Shown here: positions 35,097 to 43,411 of the stretch, one piece after another
Position numbering within the stretch: the first letter of the stretch is position 1
How the letters are laid out: every line of letters begins with the position of its first letter
From: Amphritea pacifica
GTDB taxonomy: Bacteria; Pseudomonadota; Gammaproteobacteria; Pseudomonadales; Balneatricaceae
Reading direction: 5' to 3'
Length of the DNA stretch: 64,000 bases
Assembly (NCBI RefSeq): GCF_016924145.1
Contig: NZ_JAFFZO010000010.1
Location: forward strand, 1 to 64,000
Notes under the pieces: generated by a model
What the model saw: the letters and a program-made list of their open reading frames with translations, nothing else
Told to the model about the DNA's origin: nothing
Databases searched by the model: none
Program-made: the position numbers and the translations under genes

Positions 35097-35867
35097 ATGA
35101 GTATCACGATTAAAACGCCGGAAGAGATCGAAAAAATGCGCGTCGCAGGACGTCTGGCTGCAGAAGTCCTGGAAATGATCGCCCCCTTTGTCAAGCCAGG
35201 CGTAACCACAGAAGAACTGAATACCATCTGCCATAACTATATGGTCAACGAGCAGCAGGTAATCCCGGCTCCGCTCAACTACCACGGCTTTCCCAAGTCG
35301 ATCTGCACCTCGGTCAACCACGTTGTCTGTCACGGTATTCCGAATGACAAGCCACTCAAAAACGGTGACATTATCAATATCGATGTCACCGTGATTAAAG
35401 ATGGCTACCACGGCGACACCAGCCAGATGTTCTATGTCGGCAATGTTCCTCTCCATGCACAACGGCTGTGCGAAATCACTCAGGAATGCCTGTATAAAGG
35501 GATGGCCCTGGTCAAACCCGGCGCCCGCCTGGGCGATATAGGCCATGTGATCCAGCAATACGCCGAAGCCAATCACTATTCAGTGGTACGGGAATACTGT
35601 GGCCACGGCATCGGCATCGGTTTTCACGAAGACCCGCAAGTGGTGCATTATGGTAACCCAGGCACCGGCGTCGAACTGCAGGAGGGAATGTGCTTTACCA
35701 TTGAACCGATGATCAATGCTGGCAAACGCCACGTTAAATTGCTAAAACGGGACGGCTGGACAGTCGAAACCGTCGACAAACGCCTGTCGGCACAATGGGA
35801 ACATACTATTCTGGTCACCGCTGATGGTTATGAAACATTAACCAGACGTAAGGATGAAACTTTCTAA
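35097..35867 (+). CDS. map: type I methionine aminopeptidase
   Basis: Removes the initiator methionine from nascent proteins. The pita-bread fold has its metal ligands in INIDVTVIKDGYHGDTSQMF (two Asp), GHGIGIGFHEDP (His), MCFTIEPM (Glu) and WEHTILV (Glu). At 256 residues it is full length. It is divergent from rpsB and 23 bp upstream of glnD. Confidence 0.97.
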   Translation: MSITIKTPEEIEKMRVAGRLAAEVLEMIAPFVKPGVTTEELNTICHNYMVNEQQVIPAPLNYHGFPKSICTSVNHVVCHGIPNDKPLKNGDIINIDVTVIKDGYHGDTSQMFYVGNVPLHAQRLCEITQECLYKGMALVKPGARLGDIGHVIQQYAEANHYSVVREYCGHGIGIGFHEDPQVVHYGNPGTGVELQEGMCFTIEPMINAGKRHVKLLKRDGWTVETVDKRLSAQWEHTILVTADGYETLTRRKDETF

Positions 35868-35890
35868 TCTGGCGCTGCCGAGGGCTCTCC

Positions 35891-38581
35891 ATGTCGCATA
35901 CCGCTTTTGCTGCCGATGAAACGCTCTTCTCTGCCAGCGAGTTTAGCGCTGCCCTGGCGCAATCAAACTCCCCGATACCGGTTTTTAAAGACGCACTGAA
36001 AGCGGCCCAGGAGAAGATGGACGCCCGCTTCCGGGAAGGCGAGGATATTCGCAAGCTGATCTATGGTCGCGCCTGGCTGATCGATCAGTTGCTACTGCAG
36101 GCCTGGCAACTGTTTGACTGGCCAGACGACAAACATATCTGCCTGATGGCCGTCGGTGGTTATGGCCGGGGCGAACTGCACCCCCGCTCCGATGTGGATA
36201 TTCTGATTCTGCTGGATAACATCAGTGACAGTGAAGTACAGGACAGTATCAGCCGCTTTCTCACCCTGCTATGGGATATCAATCTCGACATCGGTTCCAG
36301 CGTCCGCACCCTTGACGAATGCTACAACGAAGCCCAAAGCGATATCACTATCGCGACCAATCTGATCGAATCGCGCCCGCTGGTCGGCAATGCCGATCTG
36401 CATATTCAGATGTACCTGCGGGTAACGTCAGAAGGCGCATGGACCGATAAAGAGTTCTTCCTCGCCAAGGTGAATGAACAAAACAGCCGGCACGACAAAA
36501 CCAACGATACCGAGTACAACCTGGAACCCAACCTGAAAAACTCCCCCGGAGGATTACGGGATCTGCAGACTATCGGCTGGGTGGCAAAACGCCACTTTGG
36601 TGCAACCTATATACGGGATCTGGTGGACCACGGCTTTCTCACCGAGCTGGAGCTGGACACTCTGAACAAGGGTGAACTTTACCTCTGGACGGTACGCTAC
36701 GCCCTGCATATGCTCTGCCAGCGCCGCGAAGACCGGCTGCTGTTCGATCACCAGCGCAGCCTCGCGGACCTGTTTGGCTATACCGATCAGAGCGGCGCAC
36801 TGGCCGTTGAGCAGTTCATGAGCAAGTACTACCGGGTGGCTAAGGCGATGTCCGAGTTCAACGGCATGCTGCTGCAGTATTTTGATGAGGTCATTCTGCG
36901 CCGTGAAGAGGAGCAGGTTATCGAACCACTGAATAACCGCTTCAACCTGCACAACGGTTTTATCCGGGTCGCCTATGAGTCAGTTTTTGAACACCACCCG
37001 TTCGCGATGCTGGAAATGTTTGTACTGCTGGCGCAAAACCCTGAGATCAAAGGGGTGCGGGCATCCACCATCCGTCTGATCCGCAACAACCGGCACCGGA
37101 TCGACGACGAGTTCCGTAACGATATTCGCAACACCTCCCTGTTTATGGAACTGTTAAAGCAGGATAAAGGGGTCTCTACCGAACTTAAGCGGATGAACCG
37201 GTTTGGTATTCTCGGTCTCTACCTGCCTGAATTTGGTGATATCGTCGGGCAGATGCAACACGACCTGTTTCATATCTATACAGTCGATGCCCACACCCTG
37301 AAAGTGATCCAGAAGATCCGCAAGTTCCGTCACAAGGATCAGCGGGAGAAGTTCCCGATCGCTTACCGCATCATCAATCAGTTGCCCAAGCTGGAGCTGA
37401 TCTACATTGCCGGGCTTTACCACGATATCGCCAAAGGGCGTGGCGGCGACCACTCAGAGCTGGGCGCGGAAGACGTCATAGCGTTCTGTCTGCGGCACCA
37501 TCTGGGTAAATGGGATACCCATATGGTGCAATGGCTGGTGCGCAACCACCTGCTGATGTCGATGACTGCGCAGCGCAAAGATATCTCTGACCCGGATGTG
37601 ATTCTGCACTTTGCTAAACAGGTACGGGATATCGCCCACCTGGATTATCTCTACATCCTGACGGTGGCCGACATCAACGCCACCAACCACAGCCTCTGGA
37701 ACAGCTGGCGGGCAACCCTGATGCGTCAGCTGTATACCGAAACCAAACGCGCACTCCGCCGGGGACTGGAAAACCCGGTTAATAAAGATGACCGGGTCGA
37801 GCAGATTCAGAATGAAGCCCTGGCGATTATGCAGCGCAAAGGCTTCAACGAGCAGGAGGTCATCGAGTTCTGGAATCTCCTCGGCGACGATTACTTCCTG
37901 CGCGAACAGCCACAGCATATTGCCTGGCAAACCCAGGGCATACTGGAGCACGGAGACTCTGATCTGCCACTGGTCATGATCCGCAAAACCTCCTACCGGG
38001 CTTTCGAAGGGGCCACGGAGATCTTTGTCTATATGCCAGACCTGCCCAGCCTGTTTGCCGCCGCCGCCTCGGCCCTGGACCAGCTCAACCTGAACATCCA
38101 GGATGCACGCATTATGGTGGCCGACAACAATCAGGCACTCAACACCTATACCGTGCTGGCAGAAGATAACCTGCCATTGCCGGATGACGAAGCCTTTCTG
38201 GAACAGATCCGCAACCACCTGGTGGAAGAGCTGGATGACCCCGACGATTTCCCAGCCATCATTCAGCGTCGCATTCCACGACAGATGAAACTGTTTGCCT
38301 ATCCCACCCAGGTCAACATGAGCACCGACCCGGCCACTCAACTGACCACTCTGGAGATTATCACACCAGACCGCCCCGGACTGCTGGCCCGACTGGGAGG
38401 CATCTTTGTTGATTTCGGCATCTCGGTACGCAAAGCCAAGATCGCCAGTATCGGCGAACGGGTAGAAGACTTTTTCTTTATCAGCGACGATCAGGGCCGG
38501 CCTATCAGCGACCCTGAGGTCTGCATGAAGCTTCAGCAGACCATCTGTCAGCAACTTGACGAGTACAGTAAGTCCGCCTGA
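35891..38581 (+). CDS. glnD: bifunctional uridylyltransferase/uridylyl-removing enzyme GlnD
   Basis: The nitrogen sensor that uridylylates PII proteins when glutamine is low and deuridylylates them when it is high. Order of domains in 896 residues: nucleotidyltransferase (AVGGYGRGELHPRSDVDILI, about residues 90-120), a helical region, an HD hydrolase domain (IAGLYHDIAKGRGGDHSELG, about residue 500) and two C-terminal ACT domains (e.g. LEIITPDRPGLLARLGGIF) that bind glutamine. It is preceded by map and followed at 32 bp by a DUF1244 gene. Confidence 0.97.
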   Translation: MSHTAFAADETLFSASEFSAALAQSNSPIPVFKDALKAAQEKMDARFREGEDIRKLIYGRAWLIDQLLLQAWQLFDWPDDKHICLMAVGGYGRGELHPRSDVDILILLDNISDSEVQDSISRFLTLLWDINLDIGSSVRTLDECYNEAQSDITIATNLIESRPLVGNADLHIQMYLRVTSEGAWTDKEFFLAKVNEQNSRHDKTNDTEYNLEPNLKNSPGGLRDLQTIGWVAKRHFGATYIRDLVDHGFLTELELDTLNKGELYLWTVRYALHMLCQRREDRLLFDHQRSLADLFGYTDQSGALAVEQFMSKYYRVAKAMSEFNGMLLQYFDEVILRREEEQVIEPLNNRFNLHNGFIRVAYESVFEHHPFAMLEMFVLLAQNPEIKGVRASTIRLIRNNRHRIDDEFRNDIRNTSLFMELLKQDKGVSTELKRMNRFGILGLYLPEFGDIVGQMQHDLFHIYTVDAHTLKVIQKIRKFRHKDQREKFPIAYRIINQLPKLELIYIAGLYHDIAKGRGGDHSELGAEDVIAFCLRHHLGKWDTHMVQWLVRNHLLMSMTAQRKDISDPDVILHFAKQVRDIAHLDYLYILTVADINATNHSLWNSWRATLMRQLYTETKRALRRGLENPVNKDDRVEQIQNEALAIMQRKGFNEQEVIEFWNLLGDDYFLREQPQHIAWQTQGILEHGDSDLPLVMIRKTSYRAFEGATEIFVYMPDLPSLFAAAASALDQLNLNIQDARIMVADNNQALNTYTVLAEDNLPLPDDEAFLEQIRNHLVEELDDPDDFPAIIQRRIPRQMKLFAYPTQVNMSTDPATQLTTLEIITPDRPGLLARLGGIFVDFGISVRKAKIASIGERVEDFFFISDDQGRPISDPEVCMKLQQTICQQLDEYSKSA

Positions 38582-38613
38582 TGACGGTGAACTTACTGAC
38601 ATAAGGATAAACT

Positions 38614-38910
38614 ATGGATAAACAGACACAGACCGAACTCGAAGCGGCAGCCTTTCGCCGCCTGGTACAACATCTGGACCAACGCAAAGATGTACAGAAT
38701 ATCGATCTGATGATTCTGGCAGGCTTCTGCCGCAACTGCCTGTCCAAGTGGTACAAAGCCGCTGCCGACGAACGGGGAGTAGAACTGAGTTACGAAGCAG
38801 CCTGCGAGCAGGTCTACGGCATGCCATACTCCGAGTGGAAAGAGAAACATCAGAAAAAGGCAACCCCTGAACAACTGGCTGCCTACGAAGCGACTCAGAA
38901 GCCGGGATAA
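38614..38910 (+). CDS. DUF1244 family protein
   Basis: A small soluble protein of 98 residues with the conserved DUF1244 core FRRLVQHLDQR...DLMILAGFCRNCLSKWY...MPYSEWKEKH, including a C-x-x-C pair (FCRNC) of unknown purpose. This family is widespread in proteobacteria but has no established function as far as I know. The gene has a spaced RBS-like AAGGATAA before ATG and follows glnD closely, so it probably shares its transcript. A strong terminator follows. Confidence 0.85.
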   Translation: MDKQTQTELEAAAFRRLVQHLDQRKDVQNIDLMILAGFCRNCLSKWYKAAADERGVELSYEAACEQVYGMPYSEWKEKHQKKATPEQLAAYEATQKPG

Positions 38911-38945
38911 CACCTCACTTCCCAGGCTTTACCAGAGCAACGCAG

Positions 38946-38982
38946 AAAAAAAACGCCGGTCTGATTTGACCGGCGTTTTTTC
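38946..38982. terminator. bidirectional terminator
   Basis: AAACGCCGGTC and GACCGGCGTTT form an 11-bp stem around a 6-base loop, flanked by A and T runs. It serves the glnD/DUF1244 transcript from the left and the convergent flgO-flgP transcript from the right. Confidence 0.92.
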
Positions 38983-39009
38983 TATTCAGACGACCATCAC
39001 ACACCGTAA

Positions 39010-39507
39010 CTATTGACTGGCCTGCCAGGCACGCTGTACCTGATTCAGATCGATCTCCAGAATCGTGGCGTAAACATCGGTCTGCACCGGATAACTTTTC
39101 ACCACCCTTGCGCCGCGGACAATGCCGGCTACCGCCCCCTGAAACTGGTTGTTCTTCAAGACCATATCCTTCACCGATGTCGTCCCGGCCAGATATTGCC
39201 CATGCACCAGCGCAGTCAGCTCACGATAAGCATCCAGCTTTGAGGCTTTCATCGCCATCAGCACCTTATGCTGCTGGGTTTGCCCCTCCTGCAGACTGAT
39301 AGGAGCATAACCTGTCACCTGAACCCAGTTGGGCTCAATCGGCGTTTCATCCACCCTGGGCGGCAGATCCGGTAGCGCCGAAACAATATCTTTTGTGGAC
39401 TCAACAAAGGTCTCGCAGCCCGTCAGCGAGATCACCAGCAACATTGTCAGCATCGCCTGTGTCAGGCATTTAAGCCCCTTGCTGAAACGCCAGACGCCCG
39501 TAATCAT
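39010..39507 (-). CDS. flgP: flagellar outer-membrane lipoprotein FlgP (LPP20 family)
   Basis: A 165-residue lipoprotein with an N-terminal signal peptide and lipobox SLTGC, followed by an LPP20-type domain (AMKASKLDAYRELTALVHGQ, and TSVKDMVL...GIVRGARVV). In Vibrio and Campylobacter FlgP is part of the outer-membrane-associated flagellar rings and is needed for motility. Assignment here rests on family features and on the flgO-flgP / divergent flgT arrangement. It overlaps flgO by 4 bp. Confidence 0.85.
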   Translation of the reverse strand: MITGVWRFSKGLKCLTQAMLTMLLVISLTGCETFVESTKDIVSALPDLPPRVDETPIEPNWVQVTGYAPISLQEGQTQQHKVLMAMKASKLDAYRELTALVHGQYLAGTTSVKDMVLKNNQFQGAVAGIVRGARVVKSYPVQTDVYATILEIDLNQVQRAWQASQ

Positions 39508-40211
39508 TGTTTACTCTCCGAAGCCGGTTGACGTGTCCCATTCTCAATAATCATACCTTCATCCATCGCTTTGATCGGGTCATAGCCCGGCAGGGCACCT
39601 TCCAGACGCACAGAAGGAATATTGGTCTGGGCCGACGCCATAATCTGGCGACTGGTAGTGTCCAGCACCCGGGCATTGACAATGATGCCATCCGGGTGCT
39701 GACTGTAGGTGCCGGTCAGCACAAAATGGATTCTGAAACGGTTACGAATACCCGACAGGTTCTCTGTGGAGAGTGGATCTTTCACCGTAGTATTCAGACT
39801 CACAGCACGAAAATCGACCAGATTATAACCATGCTGCTGTAACTGAAAAATAAAGTTCTCACTCAGTCGCTCACCGGTCGGCGTTCCTGAGGCTTTGTTA
39901 CCCAGTTGCACAAAGGGGAGAATCGCAATCGGCAGCCGCTTAATACGATTCTCAGCCAGGCCAACATTCAACTGCACCGCCATCTGCGCCACCGCTTCGC
40001 TTAGCGGATCAGCGCCCGAAGGCTGATCTCCCACCACCTGAACTTCATGTTTGGCTAACTCACGCTGCGCTTCAAGATTCGCCGCTTCCGCTGCACGCAT
40101 CTGCTCCAGCGCCTGCGGATCTACACTCTGCACCGCCACAGGAACCGGCTCATTCAGCGCACAGCCGGCCAGCAAAACAGACCAAAGCAGTAAAGAATAT
40201 CTCATCGACAC
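39504..40211 (-). CDS. flgO: flagellar outer-membrane protein FlgO
   Basis: A 235-residue lipoprotein (lipobox LLAGC) with a FlgO domain: IKRLPIAILPFVQLGNKASG, SENFIFQLQQHGYNLVDFRA, and VLTGTYSQHPDGIIVNARVLD. The fold is related to TolB-N-like/GNA1162 domains. FlgO assists flagellar ring or sheath assembly in vibrios. It is divergent from flgT with a 122-bp shared upstream region and translationally coupled to flgP. Confidence 0.85.
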   Translation of the reverse strand: MSMRYSLLLWSVLLAGCALNEPVPVAVQSVDPQALEQMRAAEAANLEAQRELAKHEVQVVGDQPSGADPLSEAVAQMAVQLNVGLAENRIKRLPIAILPFVQLGNKASGTPTGERLSENFIFQLQQHGYNLVDFRAVSLNTTVKDPLSTENLSGIRNRFRIHFVLTGTYSQHPDGIIVNARVLDTTSRQIMASAQTNIPSVRLEGALPGYDPIKAMDEGMIIENGTRQPASESKQ

Positions 40212-40333
40212 CCGACACCCAGAATTAAATATCCGTTTAAACTAACATAAATCAGGCACTTAAACAGTCCCTGCCGTATTGCAACAGATCAATAATTTGC
40301 ATACCTTAGTGTATTATCGGTCAGCCAGAAAGT

Positions 40334-41554
40334 ATGTTTAGCCCTATGATTCGTATCGCCGCAGCACTCTTGTTCAGCCTTCTCAGCCTGTCACTGCATG
40401 CCGTTACGATGGAAGCAGAGGGACGCGCACTGATATTCGACAAGGATATTGATTCTGCCCGCCAGGCCGCCATCAAGAATGCCACCCAACAAGCCTCTCT
40501 GCAGGCCAGCGCCATTGTCAGCAGCACCCAGAGCATCGATCAGGGGGTATTAAGCATCGACAATATGCAGGTCAGCACGCTGGGAATGGTGAGCAACGTT
40601 GAGATTCTGGATGAAAAAATTCAGGGGCGGATGCTGTGGGTCAAAGTCCGCGCCGATATCGATTTCGAAGAGGGTTGCGCCGCGGGCGTCTCCGGACACG
40701 GCTACCAGAAATCGGTGGCGGTAACCGCCTTTCCCCTGCTCTATCCACAACAGGCCAGTCTTGGCGCACTCAGTAATATGCCAACAGAACTGAGCAGCCT
40801 GCTCAGCAATCAGATCAACCAGACCAGCAACCTGAGGGCACTCAACGCCGGTATGCTCAATGTACTTGAAGCCCCGGCCACCGCCCCCACCCGCCAGCTC
40901 AGCGCCGGTGCCCTGACCACCGTACTGGACTACACCCGCCAACTGGATGTGCAATATATCGTCTCCGGGGTCATCCGTGATATCAGCCTGTACGACTCCT
41001 CCGTCATCGATCCACAGCGCAATATTCTGGTCGACCTCTACAACCGCCTCGATTACCGCAGCAAACGCCACCTGCGTACACTGGTGCTGGACCTGTATAT
41101 CCACGATGGTTTTTCCGGTGCCCTGCTCTTCAGCAAACAATACGCCACCGCCGGACGCTGGAACCTTGAACCAGAAGCCCGACCCGGCTTTGCCAGCGCC
41201 GAATTCTGGCGTCAGGACTACGGCAAGCAAACCCGGGAACTGCTGAATCAGGTGGCTGCCGACCTCAATGATGAACTGCGCTGCATGCCTTTCTCTGCAC
41301 GCATCACCAAAAGCGAGGACAACCTGCTCTGGTTCAATGCCGGAGCCCTGGCGGGTATAAAAGTGGGCGATAAACTCACGGTGTATCGCAAATCAAACTT
41401 CTACACTGACGATATGCGCAGCCACATACAACTGACCAACACCCGCAAAACCATGACCGTCACCGAAGTACAACCGATGTTCGCCATCGGCCGGCTGGCG
41501 GAGGATGGTGCAATCTACAATATACAGCCGGATGATGTCGTGATTTCCTGGTAA
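40334..41554 (+). CDS. flgT: flagellar H-ring protein FlgT
   Basis: A 406-residue periplasmic protein with a signal peptide (hydrophobic core AAALLFSLLSLSLHAV). Its N-terminal domain (MEAEGRALIFDKDIDSARQA) and middle TolB-like domain (YIVSGVIRDISLYD) match FlgT of Vibrio, which forms the H-ring around the basal body and stabilises MotX/MotY binding. A C-terminal domain has GALAGIKVGDKLTVYR. The more likely start is Met5 (40346, MIRIAAALLF). The stop codon TAA is also the first three bases of a palindromic array. Confidence 0.85.
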   Translation: MFSPMIRIAAALLFSLLSLSLHAVTMEAEGRALIFDKDIDSARQAAIKNATQQASLQASAIVSSTQSIDQGVLSIDNMQVSTLGMVSNVEILDEKIQGRMLWVKVRADIDFEEGCAAGVSGHGYQKSVAVTAFPLLYPQQASLGALSNMPTELSSLLSNQINQTSNLRALNAGMLNVLEAPATAPTRQLSAGALTTVLDYTRQLDVQYIVSGVIRDISLYDSSVIDPQRNILVDLYNRLDYRSKRHLRTLVLDLYIHDGFSGALLFSKQYATAGRWNLEPEARPGFASAEFWRQDYGKQTRELLNQVAADLNDELRCMPFSARITKSEDNLLWFNAGALAGIKVGDKLTVYRKSNFYTDDMRSHIQLTNTRKTMTVTEVQPMFAIGRLAEDGAIYNIQPDDVVISW

Positions 41555-41663
41555 GCGCGAAGCGCTTAACAGGCAGACCGCCGCGAAGCGGCTAGCTAGA
41601 CGCGACTGCGTCGCTTGCTAGGAGCTAGACGAAAAACTTCGTTTTTCTTGCTAGAAAAAGCAA
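41552..41663. repeat. array A of triloop palindromes
   Basis: Four perfect palindromes with 3-base loops stand in a row: TAAGCGC-GAA-GCGCTTA (41552-41568), GCCGC-GAA-GCGGC (41580-41592), GCGAC-TGC-GTCGC (41602-41614) and GAAAAAC-TTC-GTTTTTC (41631-41647). Units 3 and 4 share the flanks GCTAGAC before and TTGCTAG after, although their stems differ completely. The first unit starts exactly on the flgT stop codon. A mirror-image array lies at 42361-42465. Confidence 0.9.
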
Positions 41664-41833
41664 AGAAGAGATAACTTTATTGCTCGCTCTGTTAGAACTG
41701 CTTTGAGCTATAAAGTCAGTGGATCATTGCAATAACTTGAATCAGAAACTGAACTGAGTCAAATTGCCCGCTACAATAATGGCAAATCCTTCTCAAAGGA
41801 TTGTCCAGAGAGCTGCTTAGGAAAATTTATGAC

Positions 41834-42244
41834 ATGGAATTTGTTTTTTTATTTGCTTACCTGTCGTTGTACTGGGCTATTAGAATTAATCAGGCATTAA
41901 CCCCAGAAGATTTAATGTTACATGATGAACGACTTGGCCATTTAGTTATTATGCTTCTAATTGCCATGCCTGTTGTGATTCTCAGAGTGATAGTAGGAAA
42001 CAGGTACTACAGGAAGAAATTTCATGGCCTTTACCCTTCTATAAACGTCAAGAATCTTATGCAGCATGACATCTCATACTCTGCTCTCTGTACGATAGTT
42101 GTCGGTATCATTTATGTCTCTGAACGGGATTATTTTGATGCTGGTTTTCGTGAGTTTGGAGTGTCAATATTTATATATTGGTTTGCATCTATGCTGCTTG
42201 GCTTTCTTCGATGGCTTCCTGCCACCAAGAATGGCTTTAGGTAA
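41834..42244 (+). CDS. small four-helix membrane protein, unknown function
   Basis: I do not recognise the family. From ATG 41834 (AGGA 11 bases upstream) the protein has 136 residues (an upstream TTG at 41801 is less likely). Four hydrophobic segments are visible: near residues 2-20 (FVFLFAYLSLYWAI), 35-55 (LVIMLLIAMPVVILRVIVG), 82-98 (SALCTIVVGIIYVS) and 107-125 (VSIFIYWFASMLLGF), with a basic loop (RYYRKKFHG) after the second. Codon use is more AT-rich than in neighbours, suggesting recent acquisition. It is enclosed by inverted palindrome arrays. Confidence 0.65.
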   Translation: MEFVFLFAYLSLYWAIRINQALTPEDLMLHDERLGHLVIMLLIAMPVVILRVIVGNRYYRKKFHGLYPSINVKNLMQHDISYSALCTIVVGIIYVSERDYFDAGFREFGVSIFIYWFASMLLGFLRWLPATKNGFR

Positions 42245-42330
42245 CAAATGGCAGTTGTATAAAGTTATCAAAAGCATCTTCTTAATGTCGTTAGTTAACC
42301 CTATGAATCCTCATTGAAAACATGACACAA

Positions 42331-42358
42331 AAAAACCGCCAAATGACGGTTCTTTTTT
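42331..42358 (+). terminator. terminator after the cassette ORF
   Basis: AACCG and CGGTT pair around an 8-base loop and are followed by T-rich TCTTTTTT, with A residues on the 5' side. It lies 87 bp after the membrane-protein stop codon and just before array B. Confidence 0.65.
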
Positions 42359-42360
42359 AT

Positions 42361-42465
42361 GCTTTTTCTAGCAAGGAAACGAAGTTTCCGTCTAGCGAGT
42401 GACGAAGTCACGTTCTAGCGAGCCGCGAAGCGGCGGTCTTGAAATAATTGCTCCGCAATTATTTC
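42361..42465. repeat. array B of triloop palindromes, inverted relative to array A
   Basis: Four perfect palindromes: GGAAAC-GAA-GTTTCC (42375-42389), GTGAC-GAA-GTCAC (42399-42411), GCCGC-GAA-GCGGC (42422-42434) and an 11-bp stem with TCC loop at 42441-42465. The flanks are CTAGCAA/GTCTAGC and CTAGCGA/GTTCTAGC, the reverse complements of those in array A. The last palindrome contains the stop codon of the convergent OmpA-like gene. Confidence 0.9.
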
Positions 42466-43112
42466 TGCGTCCCGCGAATATTTACTTCCACCCGGCGGTT
42501 CATCGCCCGGCCGCCGGCGGTATCATTACTGGCCACCGGATAGCGCTCACCATAGCCGCGGGATTGCAGGCGCAGCGGGGCAACTCCTTTGCTGGACAGA
42601 TACTGGGCTACGCTGGCAGCGCGACGCTCAGACAGGGTCTGATTGGTTTCAAAAGAGCCGGTGCTGTCGGTAAAACCATCGACATTGACGACGGTCTTAT
42701 CAAATTTGATCAGCACCTTGGCGACAGAGCTCAGGGTCGGATAGAAGCCCTGATCAATATTGTATGAGCCGGTTGGGAAGGTCACATTACCCGGCATAAT
42801 CAGCCGGATTGAGTCGCCTATACGCTCCACCCGTACGCCAGTGCCTTCCAGCTCCTGCCGCAGTAGCATCTCCTGCTGGTCCATGTAGTAACCGATGCCG
42901 CCACCCACGGCGCCACCCAATAGAGCACCGGCAATCGCACCTTCCGTTCTTTTACCTTTGCCTGCCACTGCATTCCCCAGAACCGCACCGGCAACCGCGC
43001 CGATTCCGGCACCTGTTGTGGCGTTGCTGGTTTTTGCTTCCTGGGTGTATGGATCCATTGTCTGGCATCCCGCCAGTGCTATTGCACCAGCTAAAACAAT
43101 AATTTTTTTCAT
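42459..43112 (-). CDS. yiaD: OmpA family lipoprotein (YiaD-like)
   Basis: A 217-residue outer-membrane lipoprotein: signal peptide with lipobox LAGC, a glycine-zipper segment (TGAGIGAVAGAVLGNAVAG ... AIAGALLGGAVGGGIGY, about residues 33-80) and a C-terminal OmpA-like peptidoglycan-binding domain (VNVDGFTDSTGSFETNQTLS, NRRVEVNI). ATG 43112 has AAGGAG eight bases upstream, so it is preferred to the GTG two codons earlier. YiaD-type proteins tether the outer membrane to the wall. The last codons lie inside a perfect palindrome. Confidence 0.9.
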   Translation of the reverse strand: MKKIIVLAGAIALAGCQTMDPYTQEAKTSNATTGAGIGAVAGAVLGNAVAGKGKRTEGAIAGALLGGAVGGGIGYYMDQQEMLLRQELEGTGVRVERIGDSIRLIMPGNVTFPTGSYNIDQGFYPTLSSVAKVLIKFDKTVVNVDGFTDSTGSFETNQTLSERRAASVAQYLSSKGVAPLRLQSRGYGERYPVASNDTAGGRAMNRRVEVNIRGTQK

Positions 43113-43411
43113 TATCACTCCTTTGAGGATCTGTGAAAAAGTTCAGCCTGATTCAGACGATACTGTGAATTGACAAAACCTGTGATGATCTCGTTTATCT
43201 TAACCGGGGTTAGTTTCTATTCTGCCAACTAAGTTCCCCCTTAGCCAATCTGATTGGTAAATTATCGTTTTTTAAGCTGAATATCACCTGAGCGAGGCAT
43301 TTTTCCCGAGATAGATCTGGCCTCAGGTTACAACAACTTATAGAATCTCTTCTTAACACATAAGTACGACCTTTGTATTGCGATCGAATCATTCTGCCCG
43401 AGGATTATCAC

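Larger units (their letters stand above)
41552..42465. mobile_element. candidate insert bounded by inverted palindrome arrays
   Basis: A segment of about 0.9 kb sits between convergent flgT and the OmpA-like gene. Its two ends are inverted copies of each other in design: both read, from outside in, AGACC-GCCGC/GCGGC, then a GYGAC/GTCRC palindrome, then a GRAAAC/GTTTYC-type palindrome, then TTGCTAGAAAAAGCA. The interior is AT-rich and encodes one membrane protein. There is no transposase, so it would be a non-autonomous element or a chromosomal cassette; whether it moves is inference. Confidence 0.5.

Noticed and set aside
37454-38602. Long open frame (382 codons) opposite glnD
   Set aside because: It lies entirely antisense to conserved glnD sequence and has no recognisable motif; it is a codon-bias shadow.
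40212-40333. Sigma-54 promoter between flgO and flgT
   Set aside because: A TTGCA is present near 40279, but the GG of the -24 element is missing, so the match is too weak to report.
41552-42465. Integron gene cassette with attC site
   Set aside because: The palindromes are short, perfect and multiple, and no GTT core or typical attC R/L boxes or integrase are visible.
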